Assembly (NCBI GenBank): GCA_015478655.1
Contig: JADMIJ010000017.1
Coordinates: 1 to 58,546 of the forward strand
Length of the DNA: 58,546 nucleotides
Origin: Acidimicrobiales bacterium
GTDB taxonomy: Bacteria > Actinomycetota > Acidimicrobiia > Acidimicrobiales > RAAP-2
Reading direction: 5' to 3'
The notes under the pieces are model-generated. The model saw nothing but the letters and a program-made list of their open reading frames with translations. It was not told the DNA's origin and ran no database searches. Below are positions 16,873 through 25,600 of the stretch, in pieces. Positions within the stretch are counted from its first letter, which is position 1; every line of letters starts with the position of its first letter. The position numbers and the translations under genes were made by a program.

Positions 16873-17762
16873 GTCCGAACCTCTCGGTGGGATCCAGCCC
16901 GTCGGCTCACTCTCCTCTCATCCAATCGGCTCGGGCACGATGGACGGTGCGGATCATCGGGATCACCGCCGCCGTGGCCACCGCTCTTACTGTGTGGCTG
17001 GGTCTGTGGGTCACGCCACCTGACGTGAGTCAGGGCGATCTGGTGCGCCTCGTCTACATCCATCCGGGCGTGGCCTGGGTGGCGCTCTATCTGGCCTTCG
17101 GCCTGGCCGCGGTGGCCAGCCTGCTCTACCTCTGGCCGCGCACCCGATCGTTGTTCTGGGACCGCCTGGCCGCGGCCGCCGTCGAGGTGGGCGTGGTCTT
17201 CAATGTGTGCACGCTGATCTCCGGGTCGATCTGGGGCAAGCCGACCTGGGGCGTGTGGTGGGCGTGGGACGCCCGTCTCACCAGCACGGCCGTGCTGCTC
17301 GTGCTGTTCCTCGGCTACCTGGCGCTCCGGCGGGTTCCGGCCGAGCCCGACGTGCGGGCCAAGCGAAGCGCCTATGTCGCACTGTTCGCCGCCGTCGATG
17401 TCCCGATCGTGCACTTCTCGGTGCTGTGGTGGAGGACCCTCCACCAGGGGGCGACCGTGCTCAACCCCGACCTCTCACCGACCATTCACGGGTCGATGGC
17501 CTGGACCCTCCTGCTCGGCTTCGTGAGCCTCACCCTGGTGTTCGTGTGGATGCTCCTGGTCCGCTACCGGATCGGCGTCCTCGAGGATTGGTTGGGCAGC
17601 CGCGAACTGGACGTGGCCCTTGTCGAACGTCGGGCCGAGGGGACACCGGTGGATCGGTCCCGTACCGGGGTCGATCCGTCCCACGGAGAACCGGGGGCCG
17701 ATGGACGGCTTGACGACGGGGTCGATGTTGGCCGCCCGGTGGTTCCCGAAGGTGCCCGATGA
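16869..17762 (+). CDS. ccmC: Heme handling protein CcmC
   Basis: 297 aa. Six membrane segments and the periplasmic tryptophan-rich heme-handling motif 'WGKPTWGVWWAWDARLTS' (~residue 133), with flanking His residues ('YIHPGVAW', 'VDVPIVHFSV'). It loads heme onto CcmE. The ~60-residue hydrophilic C-terminal tail is longer than usual. The start overlaps ccmB and the end overlaps ccmD, both by ATGA. Confidence 0.92.
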   Translation: MSPNLSVGSSPSAHSPLIQSARARWTVRIIGITAAVATALTVWLGLWVTPPDVSQGDLVRLVYIHPGVAWVALYLAFGLAAVASLLYLWPRTRSLFWDRLAAAAVEVGVVFNVCTLISGSIWGKPTWGVWWAWDARLTSTAVLLVLFLGYLALRRVPAEPDVRAKRSAYVALFAAVDVPIVHFSVLWWRTLHQGATVLNPDLSPTIHGSMAWTLLLGFVSLTLVFVWMLLVRYRIGVLEDWLGSRELDVALVERRAEGTPVDRSRTGVDPSHGEPGADGRLDDGVDVGRPVVPEGAR

Positions 17763-17944
17763 GCTACGTCGTCGCCGGCTATGTCGTCGTGCTGAGCGTC
17801 CTCTTCCTGTACGGGGCACAGCTCGTGTGGCGACGCAGCCGACTGATCCGGGCGGCCAAACGGGTCGAGGCCGCCGGCGCGGGCGATGACGTGGTGAGAA
17901 CCACCTCCGACGCGGGAGAAGACCTCGAGGCCCTGGGGCGATGA
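17759..17944 (+). CDS. ccmD: CcmD-like small membrane protein
   Basis: 61 aa with one N-terminal membrane helix ('YVVAGYVVVLSVLFLYG') followed by a basic segment 'WRRSRLIRAAKR', as in CcmD. It stabilises the CcmABC-CcmE assembly. ATGA overlaps on both sides place it in the operon; identification rests on size, topology and position. Confidence 0.75.
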   Translation: MSYVVAGYVVVLSVLFLYGAQLVWRRSRLIRAAKRVEAAGAGDDVVRTTSDAGEDLEALGR

Positions 17945-18456
17945 CCACCGCGCCTCCGATCCCGTCGTCATCCGACGAAGCGCATGGCGGCCCGCGCCGG
18001 TCCGGACCGACCCGGCCCCCGACCAACCCCCCTCCGCCAGGACCACGCCGGCTCCGCTACGCGGTGGTGGGCCTGGTGCTGGCCGCCTCGTTCGCCTTCC
18101 TGCTGGTCAAGGGTCTCGGCACCGCCCTCAACTTCTATCTGCCCGCCGACGAGGCCCTGCACCAGAAAGCGAGCCTCGGCGACAAGACGTTCAACCTCGA
18201 AGGTGTGGTGCAACCCGGCTCGATCCGCCAGACCCCGAACGGTGTGGACTTCGTGGTCACCGCCGGAGCGGCCCGGCTGCAGGTCGAGAACACCGGGAGT
18301 CCACCCCAGCTCTTCCAGGTCAATATCCCGGTCATCGCCGTCGGGCACTTCAGCGGCACGGCGTTCGTCTCCAACCAGATCCTGGTCAAGCACTCCTCGA
18401 ACTACATCGCTCAGCATCCGGGGCGGGTCACCTCGCCCAACGGGACCAAGCGATGA
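17941..18456 (+). CDS. ccmE: Cytochrome c-type biogenesis heme chaperone CcmE
   Basis: 171 aa. Pro-rich N-terminus (~35 residues), one membrane anchor (~38-58), then a beta-barrel OB-fold. The C-terminal 'ILVKHSSNYIAQHP' holds the covalent heme-binding His and the Tyr four residues on, as in E. coli CcmE H130/Y134. Start ATGA-overlaps ccmD. Confidence 0.92.
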   Translation: MTTAPPIPSSSDEAHGGPRRSGPTRPPTNPPPPGPRRLRYAVVGLVLAASFAFLLVKGLGTALNFYLPADEALHQKASLGDKTFNLEGVVQPGSIRQTPNGVDFVVTAGAARLQVENTGSPPQLFQVNIPVIAVGHFSGTAFVSNQILVKHSSNYIAQHPGRVTSPNGTKR

Positions 18457-18499
18457 CCGGCGGCCTGACCCGTAGCCGGTGGGTCGCCGGGCCTCGGCA

Positions 18500-20596
18500 G
18501 TGAACGGGGCCCTCGGCCACACCGGCGTCCTGCTCGGGTTCGTCGCCGCCCTCGCCGGTGTGACGGTCATCGCCGTCGGTCTGGCCCGGGGCCGGTCATC
18601 GACGACCCGCCGCGGACAGGTCTACGCCCCCCTCGTCCTGCTCGGTGGCCTGATCGCCCTCGTCGCCATGGAGCACGCGCTGCTGGCCCACGACTTCTCC
18701 CTCAGCTACGTGGCCGCCAACAACAGCCGGGCCACGCCGTGGCTCTACTCCTTCACCGGGTTGTGGTCGGCGTTGGCCGGCTCGATCCTGCTGTGGGGGG
18801 TGGTGCTCGGCGGCTACGCCACCGCCATGGTGTGGCGGTTCCGGAGGCGGGCCGGTGAGGACTTGGTGGGTTGGGCCACCCTGGTCGTCTACGTGGTCGC
18901 CGCCTTCTTCTTCGGGCTCATGCTCGGTCCGGCCGATCCCTTCAAGCACGTGGTCGGAGCCATCCCCCCCAACGGGCCCGGTCCCAACGCCCTGCTGCAG
19001 AACAACCCCCTGGTGCTCATCCACCCGCCCATGCTCTACCTGGGCCTGGTCGGGTTCACCCTCCCGTTCGCCTTTGCCGTGGCCTCGCTGATCACCGGAA
19101 GGCTTGACGAGGACTGGCAGGGGGAGACCCGCCGCTGGACCCTATTCGCCTGGGCCTTCCTCACCATGGGCATCCTGCTCGGCGCCTGGTGGTCGTATGA
19201 GGTGCTGGGCTGGGGGGGCTTCTGGGGCTGGGACCCGGTGGAGAATGCCGCCCTCCTGCCCTGGCTGGTGGGCACCGCCTACCTCCACTCGGTGATGGTC
19301 CAACAGCGGCGAGGGCTGTTGCGCATCTGGAACCTCTCCCTGGTGGTGGCGGCGTTCAGCCTGACCATCCTCGGGACCTTCCTGACCCGATCCGGGGTCA
19401 TCCAGTCGGTCCACTCCTTCACGGAGTCGACCATCGGTCCCCTCCTGTTGGGCTTCTTCGGGCTCGTGTTGGTGACCGGGGTGGGACTGATCGCCTGGCG
19501 CGGGGACCGGCTGCACTCCGTCGGAGGCATCGACTCGCCCATCAGTCGGGAGGGGGCCTTCCTGGCCAACAACCTCCTGTTCGTCGGGTTCGCCTTCGTC
19601 GTGCTGCTGGGCACGGTCTTCCCCCTCCTGTACGAGGCGCTCAACGGCGGCACACAGGTGGGAGTGGGGGCGCCCTACTTCAACCGGTTCTTCGTGCCCG
19701 TCGGGTTGGGGCTGCTCTTCTTGATGGCGGTGGCCCCGGCGCTCCCGTGGCGCAAGACCTCCGTGGCCATCCTGCGCGGCCGCCTGGCCATACCGGCGGC
19801 CATCGGGGTGGCGGTGGTGGTGGTCTGTGTGGCGTCCGGCATCCACGGCATCGAGCCGCTGCTGGCCTTCGGCCTGGGTGGGTTCGCCGCCGCCTCGGCC
19901 GGGCGCTCCCTCCTGCTGTCGGTGCGCGGGGCCTACCGGGTTGCGCAGTCGTCCGGTGCCTCGTCCAACCGGGCGATCCTGAGTGGGTGGCGTGGATTCG
20001 TGGGGCGTGCCAACGGGGGCATGGTCGTGCACATCGGGGTGGTCGTCATTGCCGTCGGGCTGGCCGCGGCCACCTCGTTCCTCCACCGGACCGAGGTGCA
20101 CCTCGCACCCGGTCAGACGGCCACCTTCGCCGGCCACACCGTCGAGTTCGTGGGCACCCGCGCCGTCACCTCACCATCGCACTCGTCCTTCGAGGCCGTC
20201 TTGCGGGTCGACGGCCGCGGCGCCTTCTCCCCGGCGGTCAGCCAGTTCGGCACGGGGAGCGCAACGGTGGGCACCCCGGCCATCGACTCCAGCTGGAGGG
20301 ACGACCTCTACCTGACCATCGCCTCCATCCCCGACAAGGGAACCGTGTGGACCTTCGGGGTGGTCGAGCAGCCGTTGGTCATGTGGCTGTGGATCGGGGC
20401 CGGACTGGTCGGTTTCGGCTCGGTGCTGTCGGCCATCCCCGGACGGCGTCGGCGTCCCACCGACCCGGTGTCCGCTCCCGTCCCCACCAGGGCGCGTCCC
20501 GACACCCAGGACCGCGTCGAGGTGCCGGCGGGGTCCGGCCCCCGGTCCGGACCCGGGGGAGAGGCGGTTCCGGTGGCAGGTGGTGATCCCTCGTGA
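18500..20596 (+). CDS. ccmF: Heme lyase CcmF
   Basis: 698 aa, about 14 membrane segments. The WWD heme motif appears as 'WGGFWGWDPVENAALLPWL' near residue 240, with 'IHPPMLYLGLVG' and 'TFLTRSGVIQSVHSF' before and after it. CcmF attaches heme to apocytochrome c with CcmH. GTG 18500 gives 'VNGALGHTG', the usual CcmF opening; GTG 18479 is an alternative. The hydrophilic C-terminal tail is Pro/Gly-rich. It overlaps ccmG by 4 nt. Confidence 0.92.
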   Translation: MNGALGHTGVLLGFVAALAGVTVIAVGLARGRSSTTRRGQVYAPLVLLGGLIALVAMEHALLAHDFSLSYVAANNSRATPWLYSFTGLWSALAGSILLWGVVLGGYATAMVWRFRRRAGEDLVGWATLVVYVVAAFFFGLMLGPADPFKHVVGAIPPNGPGPNALLQNNPLVLIHPPMLYLGLVGFTLPFAFAVASLITGRLDEDWQGETRRWTLFAWAFLTMGILLGAWWSYEVLGWGGFWGWDPVENAALLPWLVGTAYLHSVMVQQRRGLLRIWNLSLVVAAFSLTILGTFLTRSGVIQSVHSFTESTIGPLLLGFFGLVLVTGVGLIAWRGDRLHSVGGIDSPISREGAFLANNLLFVGFAFVVLLGTVFPLLYEALNGGTQVGVGAPYFNRFFVPVGLGLLFLMAVAPALPWRKTSVAILRGRLAIPAAIGVAVVVVCVASGIHGIEPLLAFGLGGFAAASAGRSLLLSVRGAYRVAQSSGASSNRAILSGWRGFVGRANGGMVVHIGVVVIAVGLAAATSFLHRTEVHLAPGQTATFAGHTVEFVGTRAVTSPSHSSFEAVLRVDGRGAFSPAVSQFGTGSATVGTPAIDSSWRDDLYLTIASIPDKGTVWTFGVVEQPLVMWLWIGAGLVGFGSVLSAIPGRRRRPTDPVSAPVPTRARPDTQDRVEVPAGSGPRSGPGGEAVPVAGGDPS

Positions 20597-21175
20597 CGAC
20601 AACGGAAGCCGACCACGAAGGCGTAGCGACGACCCACACTGCCCGCTGGGTGGCGGTGGCGATCCTGGTCATCGCAGCCGGACTCATCGCCGTGTTGGCC
20701 ACGCGGCCTCCGGCGCTCACCGCCGCGGCCCAGAATCCCCTGGTCAACCACCCGGCCCCCACGATCGAGGGCGTGACACTCGATGGGACCCCAGTTCCAC
20801 CTGCCTCGGGCCCCGGGTCACTACGTCGTGATCAACTTCGTCGCCAGTTGGTGCGTGCCGTGTGAGGAGGAGGGTCCCCAGTTGATTGCCTTCCAGTTCG
20901 AGCATCACCGGACCGGCGACGCCTCCATGCTCAGCGTGGTCTTCAACGACACCGCCGGTGCGGCCCGGTCGTACCAGGCCAAGATCGGGGTGACCTGGCC
21001 GACGCTGGCCGACTCCACTGGCAGCCTGGCCTTGGCCTTCGGGGCCCGCGGGAACCCCACATCGTTTGTGATCGCGCCCAACGGACGCGTCTTGAGCGCC
21101 ATCCTCGGGGGCGTGACGACCCCGGGCCTCGACCAGATCATCGCCAAGGCGGAAGCCAGCGGGTACGGTCTATGA
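20593..21175 (+). pseudogene. ccmG: CcmG/ResA-type thioredoxin, frameshifted
   Basis: The first frame (20593-~20790) gives a membrane anchor and 'NHPAPTIEGVTLDGT'; the continuation lies in the next frame, 'QFHLPRAPGHYVVINF' then 'ASWCVPCEEEGP' with the redox W-C-x2-C, to 21175. Removing one C from the CCCC run at 20790-20793 restores one ~193-codon gene, so a single homopolymer insertion explains the break. CcmG reduces the heme-binding Cys pair of apocytochromes. Overlaps ccmF and ccmH by 4 nt. Confidence 0.85.
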
Positions 21176-22548
21176 CCACGCGGCGGTTCCCGCTCTGGAC
21201 GCTGCTCGCCGTGGTGCTGGTGGCAGCGCTGGTCGTCGGGAGCGGCGCCCTCTCCTCGTCACCGCCGACTGCAGCCCAGCGCGCCGCGGCCATCGAGGCC
21301 GTGGTCCGCTGCCCCACCTGTGAGGACCTCTCGGTGGCCCAGTCGAGCGCGCCGACCGCCGTTGCCGTGCGGGTCGCCGTGGTGCAACAGATCGCCCAGG
21401 GCAGGACCGACGGACAGATCAAGGACTATCTGGTGGCGCGGTACGGCGCATCGATCGTGCTCGACCCTCCTGCCACCGGGTGGTCCCTGCTGGTCTGGCT
21501 GCTCCCTCTGGTCGGCGGCGCCATGGCGGCGGCGCTCCTGGTGGCCGTGCTCGTCCGGCGCCGTCGCCTGGGTGGCGGGTACGGGGACGGGGACGCTGCC
21601 GTCGACGGGGGCCGGGGCCCGATGGCACCGGAGGTGGCCGACGAGCGTCGGCGCTTCCTCACCCGGTCCTTGGCCGACGCCGACGCCGAATACCTTGCCG
21701 GCGATCTGTCCGACAAGGACTACCTCGCCCTCCGGCAACGGGACATGGTGCGCCTGGCCGCGCTGCCCGCCCCGTCGGCCGGACCGGCGCGCGTCGGCTC
21801 CCCGGCACCTGCATCTGCACCTGCTCCTGCCACAGCATCGGCATCGGCCACTGCATCGGCATCGGCATCGGCGACGGCGTTGACAGGGCCGCCCGTCACC
21901 GACGACCGGGCCGACCCGCCGGTCGCCAACGACCTGGCCGGGGAGGCCCTCGAGGCCGGAGACGGCGCCGTTGCCAGGGGCGGGAGACGCAGGCGGAGCA
22001 GTTGGTGGTTCCTCGGGGGGGCGGTGGCGGCGTTCGCCGCCGCCCTCATCGTGGCCGTGTCCCTGTTCGCGTCGAGCCGGCAGCCGGGCCAGTCGGCCAC
22101 CGGGAGCTTCGCCCAGTCGCAACAACAGCAGATCGAGCAGACCCTGGCCCAAGGGGCGGCGCTCGAGAATCAGGGTCAACTCAGCCAGGCCGCTCGGCTG
22201 TACCAGTCCGTGCTCGATCAGCACCCGGACAACGAGGTGGCCATGGCCCAACTCGGCTGGCTCGAGTACCTGATCGGCCAGTCCGGCAAGAGCGGCTCGT
22301 TGCTCGGCGACGCACGGGTCAAGCTGGATCGGGCCGCGCAACTCGATCCGCATGACTATGCCGTGCGGCTGTACCTCGGGACCGTCCTGTTGCAGCAGGA
22401 CGGCAACGCCGCCGGTTCCGTGGAGCAGTACCGTCAGTTCCTCGGCGACAACCCGCCGGCCGTCGTGGTGGCCCAGGCCGCGCCCGAGATCCGCCAGGCC
22501 TACCAGAAGGCCGGCCTTCCCGCTCCGCCGCAGGTGGCTGGAGGCTGA
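21172..22548 (+). CDS. ccmH: CcmH-CcmI fusion: apocytochrome thiol handling and TPR protein
   Basis: 458 aa. The N-terminal CcmH domain has a signal/anchor and 'RCPTCEDLSVAQS' (redox C-x2-C, ~residue 44), a membrane helix (~105-125), then 'RRRFLTRSLADADAEYLAGDLSDKDY', which is CcmI-like. A low-complexity Ala/Ser/Pro linker (~210-235) precedes a second membrane helix (~283) and TPR-type helices ('GAALENQGQLSQAARLYQSVL'). So reductase and apocytochrome-binding parts are fused. Last gene of the cluster, with an ATGA overlap to ccmG. Confidence 0.88.
   Translation: MTTRRFPLWTLLAVVLVAALVVGSGALSSSPPTAAQRAAAIEAVVRCPTCEDLSVAQSSAPTAVAVRVAVVQQIAQGRTDGQIKDYLVARYGASIVLDPPATGWSLLVWLLPLVGGAMAAALLVAVLVRRRRLGGGYGDGDAAVDGGRGPMAPEVADERRRFLTRSLADADAEYLAGDLSDKDYLALRQRDMVRLAALPAPSAGPARVGSPAPASAPAPATASASATASASASATALTGPPVTDDRADPPVANDLAGEALEAGDGAVARGGRRRRSSWWFLGGAVAAFAAALIVAVSLFASSRQPGQSATGSFAQSQQQQIEQTLAQGAALENQGQLSQAARLYQSVLDQHPDNEVAMAQLGWLEYLIGQSGKSGSLLGDARVKLDRAAQLDPHDYAVRLYLGTVLLQQDGNAAGSVEQYRQFLGDNPPAVVVAQAAPEIRQAYQKAGLPAPPQVAGG
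21806..21875 (+). repeat. Low-complexity GCATC(G/T) repeat in ccmH linker
   Basis: Imperfect hexamer-like repeats (gcatct, gcatcg) encode an Ala-Ser/Pro linker between the two halves of the CcmH-CcmI fusion; likely length-variable. Confidence 0.7.
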
Positions 22549-22596
22549 GCCCTGGCATCGAGGTGCCGCTCGGCCGGGGGATGAGTGCCGCCGTCC

Positions 22597-23568
22597 TCAA
22601 GGGACCAATACCGCTTTGCCCGCGATCGAACGATCGATGAGGCCGGACATCACCGCCGCCGCATCCTCGAGCGGATACGAAGTCGGCACCGTCGGGTGCA
22701 GTTGCCCGGACCCGACCAGGTCCATGAGCTCGCCGATGAGCGTGCGGTTGCCGATCGGGTCCTTGAAGGTCCAGCCGCCCCAGTCGACACCCACCACCGT
22801 CCGGTTGTTGAGCAGCACCTGGTTCAGAGGGATCGAAGCGATGGGTCCCGAGGCGAACCCGATGACGCAGAAGCGACCCAGGTGCCTGGTGGCCCGGAGG
22901 GCTGCCTCGCTGTGCCGTCCGCCCACCGAGTCGATGACGACGTCCACGCCGCCGCCCGCGATCTCCCGGGCCCGTACCTTCACGTCCTCGCGCTCGTAGT
23001 CGATGGTGGCCTCGGCACCCATGGCCGAAGCCGCCTCCAGCTTCTCCGGGCTCGACGCCGCCGCGATGACCCTGCCCCCGAGGGCGGTGGCCACGTCGGT
23101 GGCCGCCAGGCCAACGCCACCCCCGGCCCCGAGCACCAGCACCCACTCGCCCGCTACGAGGCTGGTCCGCCTGGTCAGGGTGAACAGCACGGTGCAGTAG
23201 CTCTGGATGAGCGCGGCGGCCTGGCCGAAGCTGATGTTGTCCGGCATCGGCACCAGCGAGAGCGCGGGGACCACGGCTCGGTCGGCGAATCCTCCGAATC
23301 CGGTGAAGGCGATGAAGCGGTCACCGACCGATACGCCGCCCACGCCGGCGCCGATGGCGGACACCTCGCCCGCGACCTCGCCACCAGGGACGAACGGTGT
23401 CGGAGGTTTGATCTGGTAGCGCCCCTGGCACAGCAGCCCATCGACGAAGTTGACGCCGGCCGCCTTGACGTCGATCACGACCTGCCCCTCGCCGGGCACC
23501 GGCGCCGCCCGCTCTTCGAGGACGAGCGTCTCGAGTGGACCCAACTGGTTGCAGACGACGGCGCGCAT
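22597..23568 (-). CDS. MDR family NADPH:quinone oxidoreductase-like protein
   Basis: 323 aa: GroES-like N-domain ('AAGVNFVDGLLCQGRY', ~residue 37) and Rossmann domain with 'VLVLGAGGGVGLAATDVA' (~144) and 'DSVGGRHSEAALRA' (~212). No zinc ligands. Members reduce quinones or alpha,beta-unsaturated acyl-CoA/ketones. ATG 23568 follows TAGGTT at the leaderless spacing. Convergent to ccmH, divergent from nothing nearby; physiological partner unknown. Confidence 0.87.
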   Translation of the reverse strand: MRAVVCNQLGPLETLVLEERAAPVPGEGQVVIDVKAAGVNFVDGLLCQGRYQIKPPTPFVPGGEVAGEVSAIGAGVGGVSVGDRFIAFTGFGGFADRAVVPALSLVPMPDNISFGQAAALIQSYCTVLFTLTRRTSLVAGEWVLVLGAGGGVGLAATDVATALGGRVIAAASSPEKLEAASAMGAEATIDYEREDVKVRAREIAGGGVDVVIDSVGGRHSEAALRATRHLGRFCVIGFASGPIASIPLNQVLLNNRTVVGVDWGGWTFKDPIGNRTLIGELMDLVGSGQLHPTVPTSYPLEDAAAVMSGLIDRSIAGKAVLVP

Positions 23569-23574
23569 GGGCAG

Positions 23575-23580
23575 AACCTA
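23575..23580 (-). promoter_or_regulatory. -10 element (TAGGTT), leaderless oxidoreductase
   Basis: Minus-strand TAGGTT, 6-nt gap (ctgccc), ATG 23568. Confidence 0.55.
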
Positions 23581-23601
23581 GCCATCACGCCCGCCCGGAG
23601 T

Positions 23602-24747
23602 TCAGCCGCCCAGCGCCCGCAACTTGTCGACGACACCGCCAAAGGCCGCCTCGAACGCTCCAATGTCCGCATCCGTGGTCGACCATCCCACCGAGAGGCG
23701 GAGCGATCGCTCGGCGTCCACCCCCATCGCCTCCAGCACCGGCGATGGCTCCAGGGTCTCCGACGAGCAGGACGAACCCGAGTGGACGGCGACGCCCGAC
23801 TGATCGAGCCCGAGCAGCACTGGTTCGGCCTCGACGCCCTCGACACCGACGCACACGATGTGGGGAAGGCGATGGACCGGGTCACCGAAGGCGCGCACGC
23901 CGGTGACTGCGCACGCCGACTGCAGCAGTCGATCGCACTGGGAGCGCGAGATGGTCGCTTCGGCACCCAGCGCACCCGGTGCGGCCAACACCGAGGCGGC
24001 TGCCCCGAACCCGATGGCGCCGGCCACGTTCTCGAGCCCGGCCCTGCGGGCCCGCTCCTGTTCGCCGCCGACCACGAACGGCTCCAGGCGAAGCCCCCGC
24101 CGGATGATCAGGGCGCCGATGCCGGCCGGGCCGCCCAGCTTGTGCGCCGACACCGACACCAGGTCGGCACCGAGTTGCCCGAGGTCGAGGGGGAGCCTCC
24201 CGGCCGCGGCGGCGGCGTCGACGTGGGTGGTCACCCCCAGCCGGCGGCAGTGCTCGATGACCTCCGCCACCGGCTGCACCGTCCCGACCTCGTGGTTGGC
24301 CCATTGGCAGTGGGCCAAGGAGGGGTTGCGGCCGTGGAGCGAGCGGCACCGGTCCAGGGCCTCGTCGACCGCACCGACCTCGATCCTGCCGAACTGGTCG
24401 ACGGTGATGGGGACGACCGGTGCGCCCCGGGCGGAGGCGTCGCGCACTGCGGAGTGCTCCACCGGCGAACAGACCACCGGTCCCCGGTCAGCCCGGAGCG
24501 CGCCCCAGACTGCGGCGTTGATGGCCTCCGTGCCACCCGAGGTGAAGATGACCTGGCGCGGGCGCACCGCGAAGAGTCCGGCCACCTGCTCCCGGGCCTC
24601 CTCGAGGGCGGCACGGACCATGCGCCCCTCGCTGTGTACCCGGCCCGGGTCGGCCGTGATGCCCGATTGGTCCCAGGCCGCCATGGCGGCGCGGGCTTCC
24701 GGGCGTGTCGGGGTGGTCGAAGCGTGATCGAGGTAGTGACGGGCCAA
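23602..24747 (-). CDS. Cysteine desulfurase (NifS/IscS-like)
   Basis: 381 aa PLP enzyme. 'YLDHASTTPTRPEA' opens the fold; PLP-binding Lys in 'SVSAHKLGGPAGIGAL' (~residue 203), catalytic Cys loop 'SGSSCSSETLEPSPVL' (~325). It converts cysteine to alanine and delivers persulfide sulfur to Fe-S or other acceptors. TTG 24747 is chosen because conserved sequence begins six residues later; the frame stays open upstream inside the regulator gene. It follows the SufR-like regulator directly, and Mrp is divergent, forming an Fe-S-biogenesis group. Confidence 0.85.
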   Translation of the reverse strand: MARHYLDHASTTPTRPEARAAMAAWDQSGITADPGRVHSEGRMVRAALEEAREQVAGLFAVRPRQVIFTSGGTEAINAAVWGALRADRGPVVCSPVEHSAVRDASARGAPVVPITVDQFGRIEVGAVDEALDRCRSLHGRNPSLAHCQWANHEVGTVQPVAEVIEHCRRLGVTTHVDAAAAAGRLPLDLGQLGADLVSVSAHKLGGPAGIGALIIRRGLRLEPFVVGGEQERARRAGLENVAGAIGFGAAASVLAAPGALGAEATISRSQCDRLLQSACAVTGVRAFGDPVHRLPHIVCVGVEGVEAEPVLLGLDQSGVAVHSGSSCSSETLEPSPVLEAMGVDAERSLRLSVGWSTTDADIGAFEAAFGGVVDKLRALGG

Positions 24748-24761
24748 GGCTGGCTCGCCGG

Positions 24762-25553
24762 TCAGACCACGGCGGCGCAGGCGTCGTCGCCGCGAGCGCG
24801 CGAGGACGACAGCACGACCGGCACCACTCCACTGCCATCGTCGCCGCACAGGCCGGCCAGTAGGCCCTTGACCATGCCCCGGTCCACGGCACACAGGACG
24901 GGGTACTGCGAGGCGGCGTTGCCGAAGGGGCAGTTGTCCGCCACCACCGCGGTGCTGGCACCCTGGTCCTCCGCGTGGGCGGCGAACCCGTGTGCGGTGA
25001 GCGTGTCGGCGATGGCGTGCATGGCGGTACGTAGCGAGCGCTGCCCCTCGCCGGGCGACATCTGGCGGGCGAGTGTGCGGCCGTACTCCTCGCCGACCCG
25101 TTCGGCCATGCCCTCGGCGGCCGCCGGTCCGAGCAGTTGGAGCGCCTCTTGCAACAAGAGGACCAACAGGTCACCCCGTCGGGTGAAGAGGTCGAGGGTC
25201 GGGTCGTTGCCGACCGCCCGGAAGCGCTTGGATGGCCGGCCGGCACCGTTTCCGGCGGCGCGCTCCATGGTGATCTCCACGTAGCCGCCGGTGGCGAGGC
25301 GCTCGAGATGGTGGCGAGCGACGTTCGGGTGCAGCGAGAAGCGGGCGGCCACCTCGGAGGCGGTGGTGCCCGGGTTGGAGCGGACGAACAGATAGATCTC
25401 CCGGCGGGTCGGGTCCCCGAAGGCGGCCGTCACCGCGGTCACCGCCGCGGAGAAATGACCGTCCGACTCGGACGTGTCGCCCCGGCCGTCCCCGGCCCCA
25501 GCCCCTGGGGGGCGCTCGGCCTGGAGGAGTCGCCTGTCCGAGTCCACGTGCAC
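24762..25553 (-). CDS. SufR-like Fe-S-sensing transcriptional regulator
   Basis: 263 aa. Winged HTH of ArsR/SufR type ('SLHPNVARHHLERLATGGYVE', ~residues 73-93) and a C-terminal domain with candidate cluster ligands 'DNCPFG', 'YPVLC', and either 'GLCGDD' or 'DDACAAV'. SufR proteins bind an Fe-S cluster and repress sulfur-mobilising genes; a cysteine desulfurase lies immediately downstream and Mrp is divergent, which supports that role. GTG 25553 sits seven bases after a TAGACT hexamer. Confidence 0.75.
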   Translation of the reverse strand: MHVDSDRRLLQAERPPGAGAGDGRGDTSESDGHFSAAVTAVTAAFGDPTRREIYLFVRSNPGTTASEVAARFSLHPNVARHHLERLATGGYVEITMERAAGNGAGRPSKRFRAVGNDPTLDLFTRRGDLLVLLLQEALQLLGPAAAEGMAERVGEEYGRTLARQMSPGEGQRSLRTAMHAIADTLTAHGFAAHAEDQGASTAVVADNCPFGNAASQYPVLCAVDRGMVKGLLAGLCGDDGSGVVPVVLSSSRARGDDACAAVV

Positions 25554-25560
25554 GTCCCCT

Positions 25561-25566
25561 AGTCTA
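25561..25566 (-). promoter_or_regulatory. -10 element (TAGACT), leaderless SufR-like gene
   Basis: Minus-strand TAGACT, 7-nt gap, GTG 25553; within the divergent SufR/Mrp promoter region (25554-25600). Confidence 0.5.
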
Positions 25567-25600
25567 CCGGTGGCGCCGAAATTCCCCGAGGAGAACCCGC

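Noticed and set aside
22585..25284. 899-codon plus-strand open frame
   Set aside because: Spans three unrelated, well-supported minus-strand genes and has no recognisable motif; antisense artefact of codon-position GC.
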